This document shows positions 34,883-44,505 of a stretch of 45,867 nt of DNA, one piece after another (the first letter of the stretch is position 1; each line of letters opens with the position of its first letter). The position numbers and the translations under genes were made by a program. The notes beneath the pieces are model-generated. The model saw nothing but the letters and a program-made list of their open reading frames with translations, did no database searches and had not been told where the DNA came from. The stretch is from Flavobacteriaceae bacterium (lineage in GTDB: Bacteria; Bacteroidota; Bacteroidia; Flavobacteriales; Flavobacteriaceae): the NCBI GenBank assembly GCA_030830005.1, contig JAURNV010000041.1, positions 1 through 45,867 of the forward strand, written 5' to 3'.

Positions 34883-35611
34883 TTAGTTTTGTTCCAATTG
34901 ATAATTCTCAAGTTCTTTGAGGGATATTTTTTTTTCGTAAATCGCTTTGCCAATGATAGCTGCAGCACAGCCCAATTCTTCCAATTGATAGATATCGTCC
35001 ATGGTACTTACCCCCCCCGATGCAATTAAGGCAATCTCTGGAAGCGTCTCCAAAAGTTCATAATACAACTCTAACGATGGTCCAGCCAACATTCCATCTT
35101 TAGCAACATCGGTACAGAGTACGTATTCGAAGCCTTTTTTAGTATAGCCTTTTACAAAGTCCATGATATCTATTCCCGAATCTTGTTCCCATCCGTGGGT
35201 AGCAATACGGCGATTTTTGGCATCTGCACCCAAAATAAGGCGTTCGCCTCCAAACTGTTTAACCCAATTATGCACCAAATCGGGAGCTGTTACGGCAATA
35301 CTGCCCAAGGTGACTTGAGCTGCACCACAATCAAAAGCGGTTTGTAAATCGGAAGCAGTTTTAATACCACCCCCAAAATCGACCTGTAGCGAGGTTTTTG
35401 CGGCAATTGCCTCTAACACCTTGGCATTGACAATATGTTTGGCTCTAGCACCGTCTAAATCGACTACATGAACATGCGTAAGACCCGCTCCTTCAAAAGC
35501 TTTGGCAACCTCAAGTGGCGACTCGTTATAGACCTTTTTAGTATCGTAATCGCCCATTGTGAGGCGCACACACTGTCCGTTAATAATATCAATAGCGGGA
35601 ATGAGAATCAT
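34883..35611 (-). CDS. hisA: ProFAR isomerase (1-(5-phosphoribosyl)-5-[(5-phosphoribosylamino)methylideneamino] imidazole-4-carboxamide isomerase)
   Basis: A 242-residue TIM barrel beginning [17 protein letters not shown] (Asp8 catalytic), with [25 protein letters not shown] and [14 protein letters not shown], and closing with [13 protein letters not shown]. It opens the aminoaldose PRFAR substrate for HisFH. The 4-base overlap with hisH supports tight coupling. Confidence 0.96.
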   Translation of the reverse strand: MILIPAIDIINGQCVRLTMGDYDTKKVYNESPLEVAKAFEGAGLTHVHVVDLDGARAKHIVNAKVLEAIAAKTSLQVDFGGGIKTASDLQTAFDCGAAQVTLGSIAVTAPDLVHNWVKQFGGERLILGADAKNRRIATHGWEQDSGIDIMDFVKGYTKKGFEYVLCTDVAKDGMLAGPSLELYYELLETLPEIALIASGGVSTMDDIYQLEELGCAAAIIGKAIYEKKISLKELENYQLEQN

Positions 35612-36186
35612 AAGGCTAGAAAGTTTTGTAATAGTTTGGCACCTACTGCCCCACTTTTTTCAGGGTGGAATTGTGTGCCGTAAAAATTATCTTTTGCTAA
35701 GGCAGCGGCAAAAGGGATGTAGTAAACACAATTTCCTACAGTATTTTCGTTAGGTAGTGCATAAAAACTGTGCACCAAATAAAAATGGCTATTTTGAGGA
35801 ATACCCTCAAATAAAACCCCAGTTCCTTCAACAGTATTCCATCCCATATGAGGTACGTTTAGGGTTGTGTTAAAACGGACTACTTGCGTATCAAAAATGC
35901 TCAGACCCTTGGTATCGCCTTCTTCAGTGTGAGTACACATGAGTTGCATACCCAAACAAATACCCAATACAGGCTGGGTTAAGGTTGGGATTAAACAATC
36001 TAATCCGGTAGCACACAGTTTTTCCATAGCATAGCTAGCTTCGCCAACACCCGGGAAAATGACATGCGTAGCATTTTGGATTTCTTCAGCCACATTACTC
36101 AATACTGCCGTAGCACCCAAGCGTTCCAAGGCAAAGCGTATGCTTTGGATATTTCCTGCCCCATAATCAACGATAACTACATTCAT
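35608..36186 (-). CDS. hisH: Imidazole glycerol phosphate synthase, glutaminase subunit
   Basis: A 192-residue class I glutamine amidotransferase. The nucleophile elbow is GICLGMQLM (Cys77), and the His/Glu pair of the triad is in QFHPEKSG (H174, E176). It supplies ammonia to HisF through the barrel. It overlaps hisB and hisA by 4 bases each. Confidence 0.96.
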   Translation of the reverse strand: MNVVIVDYGAGNIQSIRFALERLGATAVLSNVAEEIQNATHVIFPGVGEASYAMEKLCATGLDCLIPTLTQPVLGICLGMQLMCTHTEEGDTKGLSIFDTQVVRFNTTLNVPHMGWNTVEGTGVLFEGIPQNSHFYLVHSFYALPNENTVGNCVYYIPFAAALAKDNFYGTQFHPEKSGAVGAKLLQNFLAL

Positions 36187-37310
36187 AGTTGCCCTTTGGT
36201 TGAGGGAAGAACTAATTTTTCTGCATCTCTTTTGATAGCAGCCCTAATGGCCTTAGCAAAGGCCTTAAATATTGCTTCTATTTTGTGATGCTCATTGTGG
36301 CCCTCTGCTTTTATGTTAAGATTGGCTTTTGCGCCATCAGCAAAGGATTTAAAGAAGTGGAAAAACATTTCTGTTGGCATTTTACCAATTAATTCACGGT
36401 TGAATTTTGCGTCCCACATCAACCAAGAACGACCGCCAAAATCAATTGCCACTTGTGCAAGACAATCGTCCATAGGCAAACAGAAACCATAGCGCTCAAT
36501 GCCCAGTTTATCTCCCAAAGCCATAGCAAAGGCTTCGCCCAAAGCAATGGCGGTATCTTCAATGGTGTGGTGCTCATCAACCTCTAGATCGCCGTTACAG
36601 CTTAGCGTTAAATCCACCCCTCCGTGGCGTGCCAACTGGTCAAGCATGTGATCAAAAAAGACAATTCCGGTATCTATATTGGCTTTTCCTGTACCGTCTA
36701 AATTTATTTCAATACGAATATCCGTTTCATTTGTTTTTCGTTCATAAGTAGCACGACGTTCTCCGGCTTTCAACAGCGTATAAATTGCTTCCCAAGAATT
36801 GGTTTGCAATGCAATACACGCTTGTAAATCTTCAGTAATGGTTTCACTCAAACGTGTGTCATTTTGCAATAAAATACCTTTTGCACCTAAATTTTCAGCC
36901 AATTGCATGTCACTGATTCGATCGCCAATCACATAAGAATTTATCAAATCATAAGAGTCGTTTTCCAAATAGGCAGTAAGCATTCCCGTTTTTGGTTTCC
37001 GTGTGGGAGCATTATCGGCTGGCAAGCTTTTGTCAATCAATATATCATCAAAGGAAATACCCTCGTTTTTCAATGCTGTGAGTAAAAAATCATGGGTTGG
37101 CCAAAACGTATCTTCTGGAAAACTAGCAGTTCCTAACCCATCTTGATTAGTAACCATAACCAGCTCGTAGTCGAGTTCTTTGGCAATGCGCCCCAGATAC
37201 TGAAATACTCCTGGATAAAATTCTAGTTTGCTAAGAGCGTCCAATTGATAGTCTTCTGGCTCTATTGCCAAGGTACCATCACGATCTATAAAAAGTACTT
37301 TTTTCATCAT
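36183..37310 (-). CDS. hisB: Bifunctional histidinol-phosphatase / imidazoleglycerol-phosphate dehydratase
   Basis: A 375-residue fusion. The N-terminal HAD phosphatase has [12 protein letters not shown] (Asp9, Asp11), MVTNQDGLG and [12 protein letters not shown]. The C-terminal IGPD domain has [28 protein letters not shown] and [18 protein letters not shown], the two manganese-binding His clusters. It catalyses steps 6 and 8. The start shares a base with the hisC stop (TAATG); Met2 is an alternative start. Confidence 0.96.
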   Translation of the reverse strand: MMKKVLFIDRDGTLAIEPEDYQLDALSKLEFYPGVFQYLGRIAKELDYELVMVTNQDGLGTASFPEDTFWPTHDFLLTALKNEGISFDDILIDKSLPADNAPTRKPKTGMLTAYLENDSYDLINSYVIGDRISDMQLAENLGAKGILLQNDTRLSETITEDLQACIALQTNSWEAIYTLLKAGERRATYERKTNETDIRIEINLDGTGKANIDTGIVFFDHMLDQLARHGGVDLTLSCNGDLEVDEHHTIEDTAIALGEAFAMALGDKLGIERYGFCLPMDDCLAQVAIDFGGRSWLMWDAKFNRELIGKMPTEMFFHFFKSFADGAKANLNIKAEGHNEHHKIEAIFKAFAKAIRAAIKRDAEKLVLPSTKGQL

Positions 37311-38356
37311 TATAGTGATTTACAAGCGGTAATAAATTGATTGTTTTCTTTTGGTGTTCCAATGCTTATTCGAATGCAGTTTTTACAATTTTCCTGAGAT
37401 GAACGGTCACGGGTCACCATGTTTTTTGCGAGCAATTCTGCATATCGTTTTGATGCGTCATCTACACGTACAAGTAAAAAGTTGGCGTCTGAGGGGTAAA
37501 TCTTTTCTACCCATGAAAGGGATGCTAATGCCTTTTTTAACCTATTACGCTCCGACTTGCTTTCTTCTATTTGCGATTTCACTGCTGCAGTGTCACTAAG
37601 GGTTTGCATAGCCTTTTCCTGACTTAGGGTATTGATATTGTATGGTGGTTTTATACGTTTTAGCAACGAAATAATCTCGGGACTAGCAATGGCTATACCC
37701 AATCGCAGTCCTGCCATACCAAACGCTTTTGAAAGGGTTTGTGTTACAATTAGGTTGGGATATGTACGTAAAGTAGCGCTCCAACTGGAAAAGTCGCAAA
37801 AATCAATATACGCTTCGTCTATCACCACAAGGCCATTAAAATTATCCAACAACTGCTGAATAGCCTCTTTTTTGAATGCATTTCCACTCGGATTATTAGG
37901 ACTACAAAACATAAGTGCTTTTGTGTTTGGGGTAACCGAAGCAAGTATTTTATCAGTTTGCAAGTGAAAATCCTTGTCTAGGGGAACTTCAACTAAGGCA
38001 ACGCTATTGATGTTTGCTAAAACCTTATACATGCCATAGGTAGGTGGCATAATAATAATTTCGTCTTTGTAGGGTGTGCAAAATGCACGAAAAATTAAAT
38101 CTAAGATTTCATCACTTCCGTTACCAATGAGTAATTGATTTTCATCGCAAGCACGAAGTGCTGCTATCCGCTTTTTTAATTTACTTTGATTAGGGTCAGG
38201 ATACCGATTTACTCCCGATGCATTAGGATTTTCGTTAGCATCCAAAAAGGTCCACTCCCCCTCGGTTGCAGTAAATGTATCCCGAGCTGAAGTATAAGGT
38301 GAAAGCGACAACATTTCCAAACGTGCCCAATCCGATATGTTAAAATCCTTAGCCAT
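37310..38356 (-). CDS. hisC: Histidinol-phosphate aminotransferase
   Basis: A 348-residue PLP-dependent fold-type I enzyme. It has [33 protein letters not shown], the aspartate region [10 protein letters not shown] and the PLP lysine in [16 protein letters not shown]. It transaminates imidazole acetol phosphate. It overlaps hisD by 8 bases. Confidence 0.96.
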   Translation of the reverse strand: MAKDFNISDWARLEMLSLSPYTSARDTFTATEGEWTFLDANENPNASGVNRYPDPNQSKLKKRIAALRACDENQLLIGNGSDEILDLIFRAFCTPYKDEIIIMPPTYGMYKVLANINSVALVEVPLDKDFHLQTDKILASVTPNTKALMFCSPNNPSGNAFKKEAIQQLLDNFNGLVVIDEAYIDFCDFSSWSATLRTYPNLIVTQTLSKAFGMAGLRLGIAIASPEIISLLKRIKPPYNINTLSQEKAMQTLSDTAAVKSQIEESKSERNRLKKALASLSWVEKIYPSDANFLLVRVDDASKRYAELLAKNMVTRDRSSQENCKNCIRISIGTPKENNQFITACKSL

Positions 38357-39635
38357 TATTCAACTCTTTTAAACGAAGGGTAACGGCGTTTTTATGCGCG
38401 AAAAGTCCTTCAGCAACTGCCATTTCTTCAATACTTGGGCCTAAGGCTTGTATGCCTGCAGCACTAATGCGTTGATAGGTAATCGCTTTTGTAAAGGCAT
38501 CCAGATTTACGCCGCTATATTGTTTGGTATATCCATTAGTTGGTAAGGTATGGTTTGTACCCGAAGCATAATCCCCAGCACTTTCGGGAGTGTAATTGCC
38601 AATGAATACTGAGCCTGCATTGTTTATCCCATCAACGAACAAACGCTCGTTTTGAACACACACAATGTAATGTTCAGGGCCGTAGGCATTGATAAATCCT
38701 AAAGCTGTTTCTTGCTCATCAAAATATACCGCTAGCGAATTATTAAGTGCAGCTTTGGCAATTTTTTTACGTGGTAAATCATCTAATTGAGTGGCTATTT
38801 CAAGGGATACTTTTTCAATGAGTGTCTTTTCAAGAGCGACTAAAATAACCTGACTGTCTACGCCGTGTTCTGCTTGAGAAAGTAAATCAGCCGCAACATA
38901 TTTAGGATTTGCAGTTGCATCAGCAACCACCAACAATTCTGAAGGGCCAGCCGGCATGTCTATTGCTGTTTGATATTGGGTCGCTTTTTGCTTTGCTACT
39001 GTAACGTACTGATTTCCAGGCCCAAAAATTTTATACACCTTTGGAACCGATTCTGTGCCAAAAGTCATTGCTGCAATAGCCTGAATTCCTCCAATTTGTG
39101 CGACCATACTAACCCCGCACTTGGCTGCAGCATAGCGAATGGCTGCAGGAATTCCATTTTTGTTTGGAGGCGTACAAAGCACAATTTCTTTGCACCCTGC
39201 AATTTGCGCCGGAATAGCAAGCATCAATACAGTAGAAAACAAAGGTGCTGTGCCTCCTGGAATATAAATACCAACTTTTTCTATTGGCTTTTTAGTTTGC
39301 CAACAATCCACACCTTGCATAGGGCTCACATGTACCGGGGCGGTTTCTTGCGCTTTGTGAAAAGCGTAAATGTTACCATACGCCACATCAATGGCTTGAA
39401 CAAGTTCTGGAGACAATTCACTTGCAACATTCTCTAAGTCCCTTTTCGGTAGTATAACATCATCAAGTGAAACCTTGTCGAATTTTAGGCTATAGCTTCT
39501 TACCGCTGCATCTCCATCCTTTTGAACAGCGGTAAAAACCTCGTCAACAATAGGCTCAATAGACAAAAAATCAGCGGTTGGACGCTGGGTAAGTGACTGC
39601 CATTTATTTTGTTCTGGATTTTGTACTGTTTTCAT
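38349..39635 (-). CDS. hisD: Histidinol dehydrogenase
   Basis: A 428-residue zinc enzyme doing the last two oxidations to histidine. Signatures are GIYIPGGTAPLFSTVLML, FGPGNQYVTVAKQ, DMPAGPSELLVVAD, LLSQAEHGVDSQ and SAGDYASGTNHTLPTNGYT with the catalytic Glu-His region GPEHYIV. The start shares a base with the hisG stop. Confidence 0.97.
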   Translation of the reverse strand: MKTVQNPEQNKWQSLTQRPTADFLSIEPIVDEVFTAVQKDGDAAVRSYSLKFDKVSLDDVILPKRDLENVASELSPELVQAIDVAYGNIYAFHKAQETAPVHVSPMQGVDCWQTKKPIEKVGIYIPGGTAPLFSTVLMLAIPAQIAGCKEIVLCTPPNKNGIPAAIRYAAAKCGVSMVAQIGGIQAIAAMTFGTESVPKVYKIFGPGNQYVTVAKQKATQYQTAIDMPAGPSELLVVADATANPKYVAADLLSQAEHGVDSQVILVALEKTLIEKVSLEIATQLDDLPRKKIAKAALNNSLAVYFDEQETALGFINAYGPEHYIVCVQNERLFVDGINNAGSVFIGNYTPESAGDYASGTNHTLPTNGYTKQYSGVNLDAFTKAITYQRISAAGIQALGPSIEEMAVAEGLFAHKNAVTLRLKELNNG

Positions 39636-40507
39636 TATTGTATCATTCGTTCAATTGGACAAACCAAAATATCACGTGCTCCTGCCACTCTGAGTTCGTC
39701 TACCATTTCCCAAAATGTATTGGTGTTCACAACAGAGTGTAGCGAACTCCATCCCTCCTCAACCAACGGCATCACGGTTGGACTTTTCAACACTGGCAAA
39801 ATTCTTGAAATGCTTTCAATGGAATCGTTAGGAACATTCATAATAACATACTTTGAATTTTTTCCTGCCAACACCGCGCGTATACGAAACAATAGCGTAT
39901 CTAATAGGTGTTGCTTTTCAGTGGATAGTTTTTTAGCTGCTACCAAAACGGCTTGTGACTTAAACAGTATTTCAACTTCTTTTAAATTGTTTTTAAATAA
40001 AGTAGAGCCGCTAGAAACAATATCACAAATGGCATCGGAAAGGCCAATGTTTGGATCAATTTCAACAGAACCATTAATGATGTGTAATTCGGCACTTACG
40101 CCCCATTCATCAAGATATTTTTGTACTGTTTTGGGATATGAAGTAGCAATTTTTTTCCCCTCCAAATCATTAACATTGGAATAATCACTCTCCTTTGGAA
40201 CAGCAATTGAAACTTGGCACTTAGAAAAACCTAATGCTTCTAAAACAACGATATCTTCTCCTTTTTCTACCAACAAATTCTCACCAATGATCGCCAAATC
40301 CACGACACCGTCTCTGAGGTATTGGGGGATGTCTCCATTGCGCAAATAATAAATCTCCATAGGAAAACCAGATGCAGTGGTTTTAAGTTGGTCTTTACCA
40401 TTGTTTACTGCAATACCACAATCTTTCAGCAGTTTCAAAGAATCTTCGTTCAGTCGTCCAGATTTTTGAATAGCAATACGTAAGTTATTTTTTTTCATAA
40501 TTGACAC
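39635..40507 (-). CDS. hisG: ATP phosphoribosyltransferase, long form
   Basis: A 290-residue first enzyme of histidine synthesis, joining ATP and PRPP. It has LRIAIQKSGRLNEDSLKLL, DLAIIGENLL, the PRPP loop VSSGSTLFKNN and a C-terminal ACT-like regulatory domain (residues about 215-290, MPLVEEGWSSLHSVV). The length marks the hexameric long form, which needs no HisZ and is feedback-inhibited by histidine. ATG 40498 (MKKNNLRIAI) is as likely a start as 40507. It is preceded by a his attenuator. Confidence 0.96.
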   Translation of the reverse strand: MSIMKKNNLRIAIQKSGRLNEDSLKLLKDCGIAVNNGKDQLKTTASGFPMEIYYLRNGDIPQYLRDGVVDLAIIGENLLVEKGEDIVVLEALGFSKCQVSIAVPKESDYSNVNDLEGKKIATSYPKTVQKYLDEWGVSAELHIINGSVEIDPNIGLSDAICDIVSSGSTLFKNNLKEVEILFKSQAVLVAAKKLSTEKQHLLDTLLFRIRAVLAGKNSKYVIMNVPNDSIESISRILPVLKSPTVMPLVEEGWSSLHSVVNTNTFWEMVDELRVAGARDILVCPIERMIQ

Positions 40508-40538
40508 AAAAAAACCCGTTTGAGTTGCTTCAAACGGG
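40508..40538 (-). terminator. Attenuator terminator of the his operon
   Basis: On the minus strand CCCGTTTGA / TCAAACGGG form a perfect 9-bp stem around AGCAAC, followed by seven T. It lies directly before hisG and after the leader peptide. The upstream segment CGTTTCAAACG (40580-40570) can pair with the 5' arm (TTCAAACG with CGTTTGAA), forming a competing antiterminator. Confidence 0.9.
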
Positions 40539-40563
40539 CTGGTTGGTTATAGACACACCTCAC

Positions 40564-40617
40564 CTAGTTCGTTTGAAACGATACTTTTACGTGGTGATGC
40601 GTGTGAGTTGTAAACAT
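40564..40617 (-). CDS. hisL: his operon leader peptide
   Basis: A 17-codon ORF, ATG 40617 to TAG 40566-40564, encoding MFTTHTHHHVKVSFQTN. Four of residues 5-9 are His, as expected for an attenuation leader controlled by His-tRNA charging. It stops about 26 bases before the terminator stem and its 3' part (CGTTTCAAACG) doubles as the antiterminator arm. It is too short for usual ORF callers. Confidence 0.88.
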   Translation of the reverse strand: MFTTHTHHHVKVSFQTN

Positions 40618-40674
40618 CTTTAATTTAATATTTTTAAGACTTCATGAATAACCCTACATGGATTATTTCGATTG

Positions 40675-40682
40675 CAAATATC
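40675..40682 (-). promoter_or_regulatory. Possible -7 element for the his operon
   Basis: The minus strand reads GATATTTG, a 7/8 match to TAnnTTTG, about 57 bases before the leader ATG. It fits a transcript that includes the attenuator, but the -33 region is not clear. Confidence 0.3.
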
Positions 40683-40700
40683 GAACTTTTTTTTAAAATC

Positions 40701-41519
40701 TTATTGATTTCCTAAAATTAGTGGTAATCCATCTTTGCCACTACCAACAACGATGACTTTAGCATTAGTTGATTCGGCTAACTTTAGAGTTGCCTCAATC
40801 CCTTTATCTTTTAAAATATTAGTGGTGAGTGAGGCAGCTAAAATTCTATTTGCATCAGCTTTACCCTGAGCATCAATACGCACTTTTTCTGCTTCTTTAC
40901 GGGCTTTTTCTAAGCGAAATTCATATTCAAGCGATTCTTGTTCTTGAGTAAGCTTACGCTGAATCGCTTCTTTTATAGAAATTGGGAGTGTTACATCTCT
41001 AACCAACACCGCATTGAGTTGTACATGTTGCTGATCGACTTTTCGCTTTGTTTCCTCAAAAATTTCATTTTGAATGGCGTCACGCTTTGTAGAATACAAT
41101 TGCTCAGGGGTGTAGCGTCCAATAACTGAACGTGCTACAGCACGAATTTCAGGAACAATAACAATTCCTAAATAATTTTCTCCTTTGGTTTTGTGTAGCA
41201 TTCCCAATTCATTTAGTTTGGGTTGGTATAACACAGATACATCAAGAGAGATTTCTAAACCGTTAGATGAAAGTACACGCATGTTGCTTTCAAACTCTTC
41301 TTGTTGTTTAATGTTGTAAATGTACACCCTGTTCCAAGGGGCTATGATATGAAACCCTTCTCCAAGGGGTGATTGATCTGTAACAGTACCTCCGCCAAAA
41401 CGTTTCCATAAGACGCCAGCTTCCCCATAGCCAATATTAACAGATGATTTAGAAATAAAAATGATACCTATTAAAATAAGTACAACAACGGGTAATCCAA
41501 GTTTTGGAAATTTATTCAT
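40701..41519 (-). CDS. SPFH/prohibitin-family membrane protein
   Basis: A 272-residue protein with one N-terminal membrane segment (about 8-25, LGLPVVVLILIGIIF), then the band-7 domain (GYGEAGVLWKRFGGG, APWNRVYIYNIKQQEEFES, LYQPK) and a charged coiled coil (about 185-235, QEQESLEYEFRLEKARKEAE). Members form large ring scaffolds in membrane microdomains and modulate proteases such as FtsH. It is 11 bases after fabG, so it is the last gene of the lpxC-led run. Confidence 0.9.
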   Translation of the reverse strand: MNKFPKLGLPVVVLILIGIIFISKSSVNIGYGEAGVLWKRFGGGTVTDQSPLGEGFHIIAPWNRVYIYNIKQQEEFESNMRVLSSNGLEISLDVSVLYQPKLNELGMLHKTKGENYLGIVIVPEIRAVARSVIGRYTPEQLYSTKRDAIQNEIFEETKRKVDQQHVQLNAVLVRDVTLPISIKEAIQRKLTQEQESLEYEFRLEKARKEAEKVRIDAQGKADANRILAASLTTNILKDKGIEATLKLAESTNAKVIVVGSGKDGLPLILGNQ

Positions 41520-41530
41520 GATTTAAAGTT

Positions 41531-42277
41531 TTAGGTTAACATGCCGCCATCAACGTTCACGACTTGTCCTGTAATATACGCAGATAAATCGGAGGATAAA
41601 AATAAACAAGCATTTGCAACATCTTCTGGAGTTCCGCCTCTTTTTAAGGGAATACCAGCGCGCCATTGTGCTACCACATCTTCGGGTAGTTTACCTGTCA
41701 TTTCAGTTTCAATGAATCCGGGGGCAATTACATTTGAGCGGATATTACGGGAACCCAATTCTAAAGCAATCGACTTAGAAAATCCAATGATTCCAGCTTT
41801 TGAGGCTGCATAATTTGATTGTCCAGCATTTCCCTTTACTCCTACCACCGAACTCATGTGAATAAGACTTCCATAACGTTGCTTTAACATGGTGCGCTGG
41901 ACGGCTTTTGTCATGTTAAACACAGACTTAAGGTTTACTTTAATTACTTCATCAAAATCCTCCTCAGTAATTCGCATGAGCAAATTGTCTTTGGTAATTC
42001 CCGCATTATTGATTAGAACATCAATTGAACCAAATGTTGCAACCACATCATCAGCAAGTTGTTGTGCGGACTCAAAATCTGCTGCATTTGACTGATATGC
42101 TTTGGCTTTTACGCCCAATGCGATAAGCTCATTTTCCAACTCCTCAGCAGGACCAGCTGAAGAACTATATGTAAACGCAACGTTGGCACCTTCTTTGGCA
42201 AATGCTAAGGCAATACCACGACCAATACCCCTACTGGCACCAGTAATAATGACGTTTTTTCCTTGTACTAAATCCAT
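41531..42277 (-). CDS. fabG: 3-oxoacyl-[acyl-carrier-protein] reductase
   Basis: A 248-residue SDR. The cofactor loop GASRGIG is at 13-19, NNAG near 90, the catalytic Ser in HMSSVVG and the YxxxK pair Y156/K160 in YAASKAG. It ends VNVDGGMLT as in FabG. It reduces 3-oxoacyl-ACP with NADPH in fatty acid elongation. It lies 2 bases after sucD. Confidence 0.92.
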   Translation of the reverse strand: MDLVQGKNVIITGASRGIGRGIALAFAKEGANVAFTYSSSAGPAEELENELIALGVKAKAYQSNAADFESAQQLADDVVATFGSIDVLINNAGITKDNLLMRITEEDFDEVIKVNLKSVFNMTKAVQRTMLKQRYGSLIHMSSVVGVKGNAGQSNYAASKAGIIGFSKSIALELGSRNIRSNVIAPGFIETEMTGKLPEDVVAQWRAGIPLKRGGTPEDVANACLFLSSDLSAYITGQVVNVDGGMLT

Positions 42278-42279
42278 AA

Positions 42280-43152
42280 TTATGCTAATGCTTTTGCTAC
42301 TGTTTTTCCAATGGCTGCAGGTGAATCCACCACATGAATACCACAGGCTTTCATAATTGCTTTCTTAGCTTCCGCAGTATCTTCTGCGCCACCCACAATT
42401 GCTCCTGCATGCCCCATCGTTCTTCCTTTAGGTGCGGTTTCTCCAGCAATAAACCCAACTACAGGTTTTGGATTTCCTTGTGATTTAATCCATTTTGCTG
42501 CATCGGCTTCTAGTTGGCCGCCTATTTCACCAATCATCACAATGCATTCGGTTTCATCGTCTTCCATAAGAAGTTGAATGGCTTCTTTGGTGGTTGTGCC
42601 AATGATTGGGTCACCACCAATACCAATGGCTGTTGTAATTCCTAAACCTTCTTTAACAACTTGATCAGCAGCCTCATATGTAAGTGTCCCTGATTTTGAA
42701 ACAATTCCAACATTACCTTTTTTAAATACAAATCCAGGCATTATTCCCACTTTGGCTTCTTCAGGAGAAATTACTCCGGGGCAGTTTGGCCCAACCATAC
42801 GGCAATCTTTGTCTTTGAGATACTGCATGACTTTAGCCATATCGTTTACAGGAATTCCCTCTGTAATGGTGATAATTACTTTAATACCGGCTTCAGCAGC
42901 TTCCATTATGGCATCTGCAGCAAAAGCGGGCGGTACAAAAATGATAGAGGTATCGGCTTGGACTTTTTTAACGGCTTCCGCTACGGTGTTAAAGACAGGC
43001 TTTTCCAAATGGATTTGTCCACCTTTTCCGGGCGTAACGCCTCCTACTACGTTTGTGCCATAATCGATCATTTGGCTTGCGTGAAAGGTGCCTTCACCCC
43101 CTGTAAAGCCTTGCACGATAATTTTAGACGATTTATTTACTAATACACTCAT
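42280..43152 (-). CDS. sucD: Succinyl-CoA synthetase subunit alpha
   Basis: A 290-residue CoA-binding and phosphohistidine subunit. It has KIIVQGFTGGEGTFHASQMI, GGVTPGKGG, VGPNCPGVISP and the active His248 in GHAGAIVGG. It works with SucC (not in this window) in the TCA cycle. It starts 1 base past the efp stop. Confidence 0.96.
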   Translation of the reverse strand: MSVLVNKSSKIIVQGFTGGEGTFHASQMIDYGTNVVGGVTPGKGGQIHLEKPVFNTVAEAVKKVQADTSIIFVPPAFAADAIMEAAEAGIKVIITITEGIPVNDMAKVMQYLKDKDCRMVGPNCPGVISPEEAKVGIMPGFVFKKGNVGIVSKSGTLTYEAADQVVKEGLGITTAIGIGGDPIIGTTTKEAIQLLMEDDETECIVMIGEIGGQLEADAAKWIKSQGNPKPVVGFIAGETAPKGRTMGHAGAIVGGAEDTAEAKKAIMKACGIHVVDSPAAIGKTVAKALA

Positions 43153-43153
43153 G

Positions 43154-43720
43154 TTATTCTTTGACTCGTTCTATGTATGTTCCTTTTTCAGTGTCCACTT
43201 TAATTTTATCCCCTTCGTTTATAAACAAGGGCACATTGATGGTGGCTCCGGTTTCGGCTGTTGCGGGTTTGGTAGCGTTTGTTGCAGTATTGCCTTTTAC
43301 TCCCGGCTCAGTATGTGTGATTTTCAAAACCACACTTGCAGGCATCTCTACAGAAAGTGGACTGTTGTCTTCAGTGTTAATCATTACGGTAACAACCTCT
43401 CCCTCTTTCATTAACGTGGGTTGATCTAAAATACTTTCTTGAAGTTCAATCTGATTATAATCTTCAGTATTCATAAAGTGGTAGGTAGCCCCTTCGGAAT
43501 ATAGAAATTGATATTTTCGTGTTTCTACCCTTACATCCTCAATTTTATGGCCAGCAGAAAAGGTATTGTCCAATACTTTTCCTGAAGTTACGCTTTTAAG
43601 TTTAGTTCGTACAAATGCAGGTCCTTTACCCGGTTTTACATGTAAAAACTCTATAATTTTATATATATCGTTATTGAAGTGAATGCAAAGTCCTTTGCGG
43701 ATTTCTGATGTTGTTGCCAT
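43154..43720 (-). CDS. efp: Elongation factor P
   Basis: A 188-residue three-domain EF-P that rescues ribosomes stalled at proline runs. The N-terminal loop is HVKPGKGPAFVRTKLKS with Lys32 at the tip, as in Lys-type EF-Ps. The OB domains carry YMFMNTEDYNQ-like YHFMNTEDYNQ, and the C-terminus TGATINVPLFINEGDKIKVD. No modification enzyme (EpmA, EarP) is nearby. It sits between lpxA and sucD with gaps of 2 and 1 bases. Confidence 0.96.
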   Translation of the reverse strand: MATTSEIRKGLCIHFNNDIYKIIEFLHVKPGKGPAFVRTKLKSVTSGKVLDNTFSAGHKIEDVRVETRKYQFLYSEGATYHFMNTEDYNQIELQESILDQPTLMKEGEVVTVMINTEDNSPLSVEMPASVVLKITHTEPGVKGNTATNATKPATAETGATINVPLFINEGDKIKVDTEKGTYIERVKE

Positions 43721-43722
43721 AA

Positions 43723-44505
43723 TTAGTTTTGAATGTATCCTTTCATAATTCCACGTTGAGACTGCCTAATGAACTGTAAAATATCGTCTCGTTCTGTAGA
43801 TGCTTCCATTTCTGCTTCAATGATTTGGGTTGCCTGGCTGTTGTTGTAGTTCTTTTGGTAGAGAATTCTATAAATATTCTGAATTTCTCTGATTTTGTTA
43901 GCGTCAAACCCTCTTCTGCGCAAGCCAACTGAATTAACACCGGCATACGACAACGGTTCGCGTGCTGCTTTAACAAAGGGGGGGATATCTTTTCTAACCA
44001 ATGACCCGCCCGCAACAAACGCGTGGTCACCAATAGCACAAAATTGATGCACGGCGGTCATTCCTGCTAAAATCACATGGTTTCCAACAGTAATGTGACC
44101 TGCCAACGTACTGTTATTGGAAAAAATACAATAGTCTCCGACAACACAATCGTGTGCGATATGCGAATATGCCATAATTAGACAGTTCTTTCCAATAGAA
44201 GTTTTTCCCTTAGAACTTGTCCCTCGGTTAACAGACACACATTCGCGAATAGTGGTGTTGTCACCAATTTCAGCAGTGGTATTTTCTCCATTGAACTTTA
44301 AATCTTGTGGCACCGCCCCGATTACAGCACCAGGGAATATGTTACAATTTTTTCCAATGCGAGCACCTTCCATGATCGTTACATTGGGGCCTATCCAAGT
44401 TCCCTCACCAATAACAACATTCTTGTCAATGGTTGTAAAGGGTTCTATTACTACGTTGTTGGCTATTTTGGCATCAGAATGCACATACGCTAAGGGTTGC
44501 TTCAT
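43723..44505 (-). CDS. lpxA: UDP-N-acetylglucosamine acyltransferase
   Basis: A 260-residue left-handed beta-helix enzyme doing the first acyl transfer of lipid A synthesis. It has repeated hexapeptides (IGEGTWIGPNVTIMEGARIG), the catalytic His in AYSHIAHDCVVG, HVILAGMTAVHQFCAIG and a helical C-terminus (LRRRGFDANKIREIQNIYRI). It overlaps the lpxC/fabZ stop by 4 bases. Confidence 0.96.
   Translation of the reverse strand: MKQPLAYVHSDAKIANNVVIEPFTTIDKNVVIGEGTWIGPNVTIMEGARIGKNCNIFPGAVIGAVPQDLKFNGENTTAEIGDNTTIRECVSVNRGTSSKGKTSIGKNCLIMAYSHIAHDCVVGDYCIFSNNSTLAGHITVGNHVILAGMTAVHQFCAIGDHAFVAGGSLVRKDIPPFVKAAREPLSYAGVNSVGLRRRGFDANKIREIQNIYRILYQKNYNNSQATQIIEAEMEASTERDDILQFIRQSQRGIMKGYIQN

Larger units (their letters stand above)
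40508..40617 (-). promoter_or_regulatory. Histidine attenuator (leader peptide, antiterminator, terminator)
   Basis: The leader has a short His-rich peptide, a segment complementary to the terminator's 5' arm and an intrinsic terminator before hisG. When charged His-tRNA is low, a ribosome stalled in the His codons should leave the antiterminator segment free and allow read-through. When His is plentiful the terminator forms. The pairing is visible in sequence; the control model is established for enteric his leaders. Confidence 0.85.

Noticed and set aside
38970-39437. 155-residue plus-strand ORF inside hisD
   Set aside because: Antisense shadow of conserved hisD sequence.
39609-40184. 191-residue plus-strand ORF antisense to hisG
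   Set aside because: It is a shadow of hisG/hisD, whose protein sequences are unmistakable; no family features.
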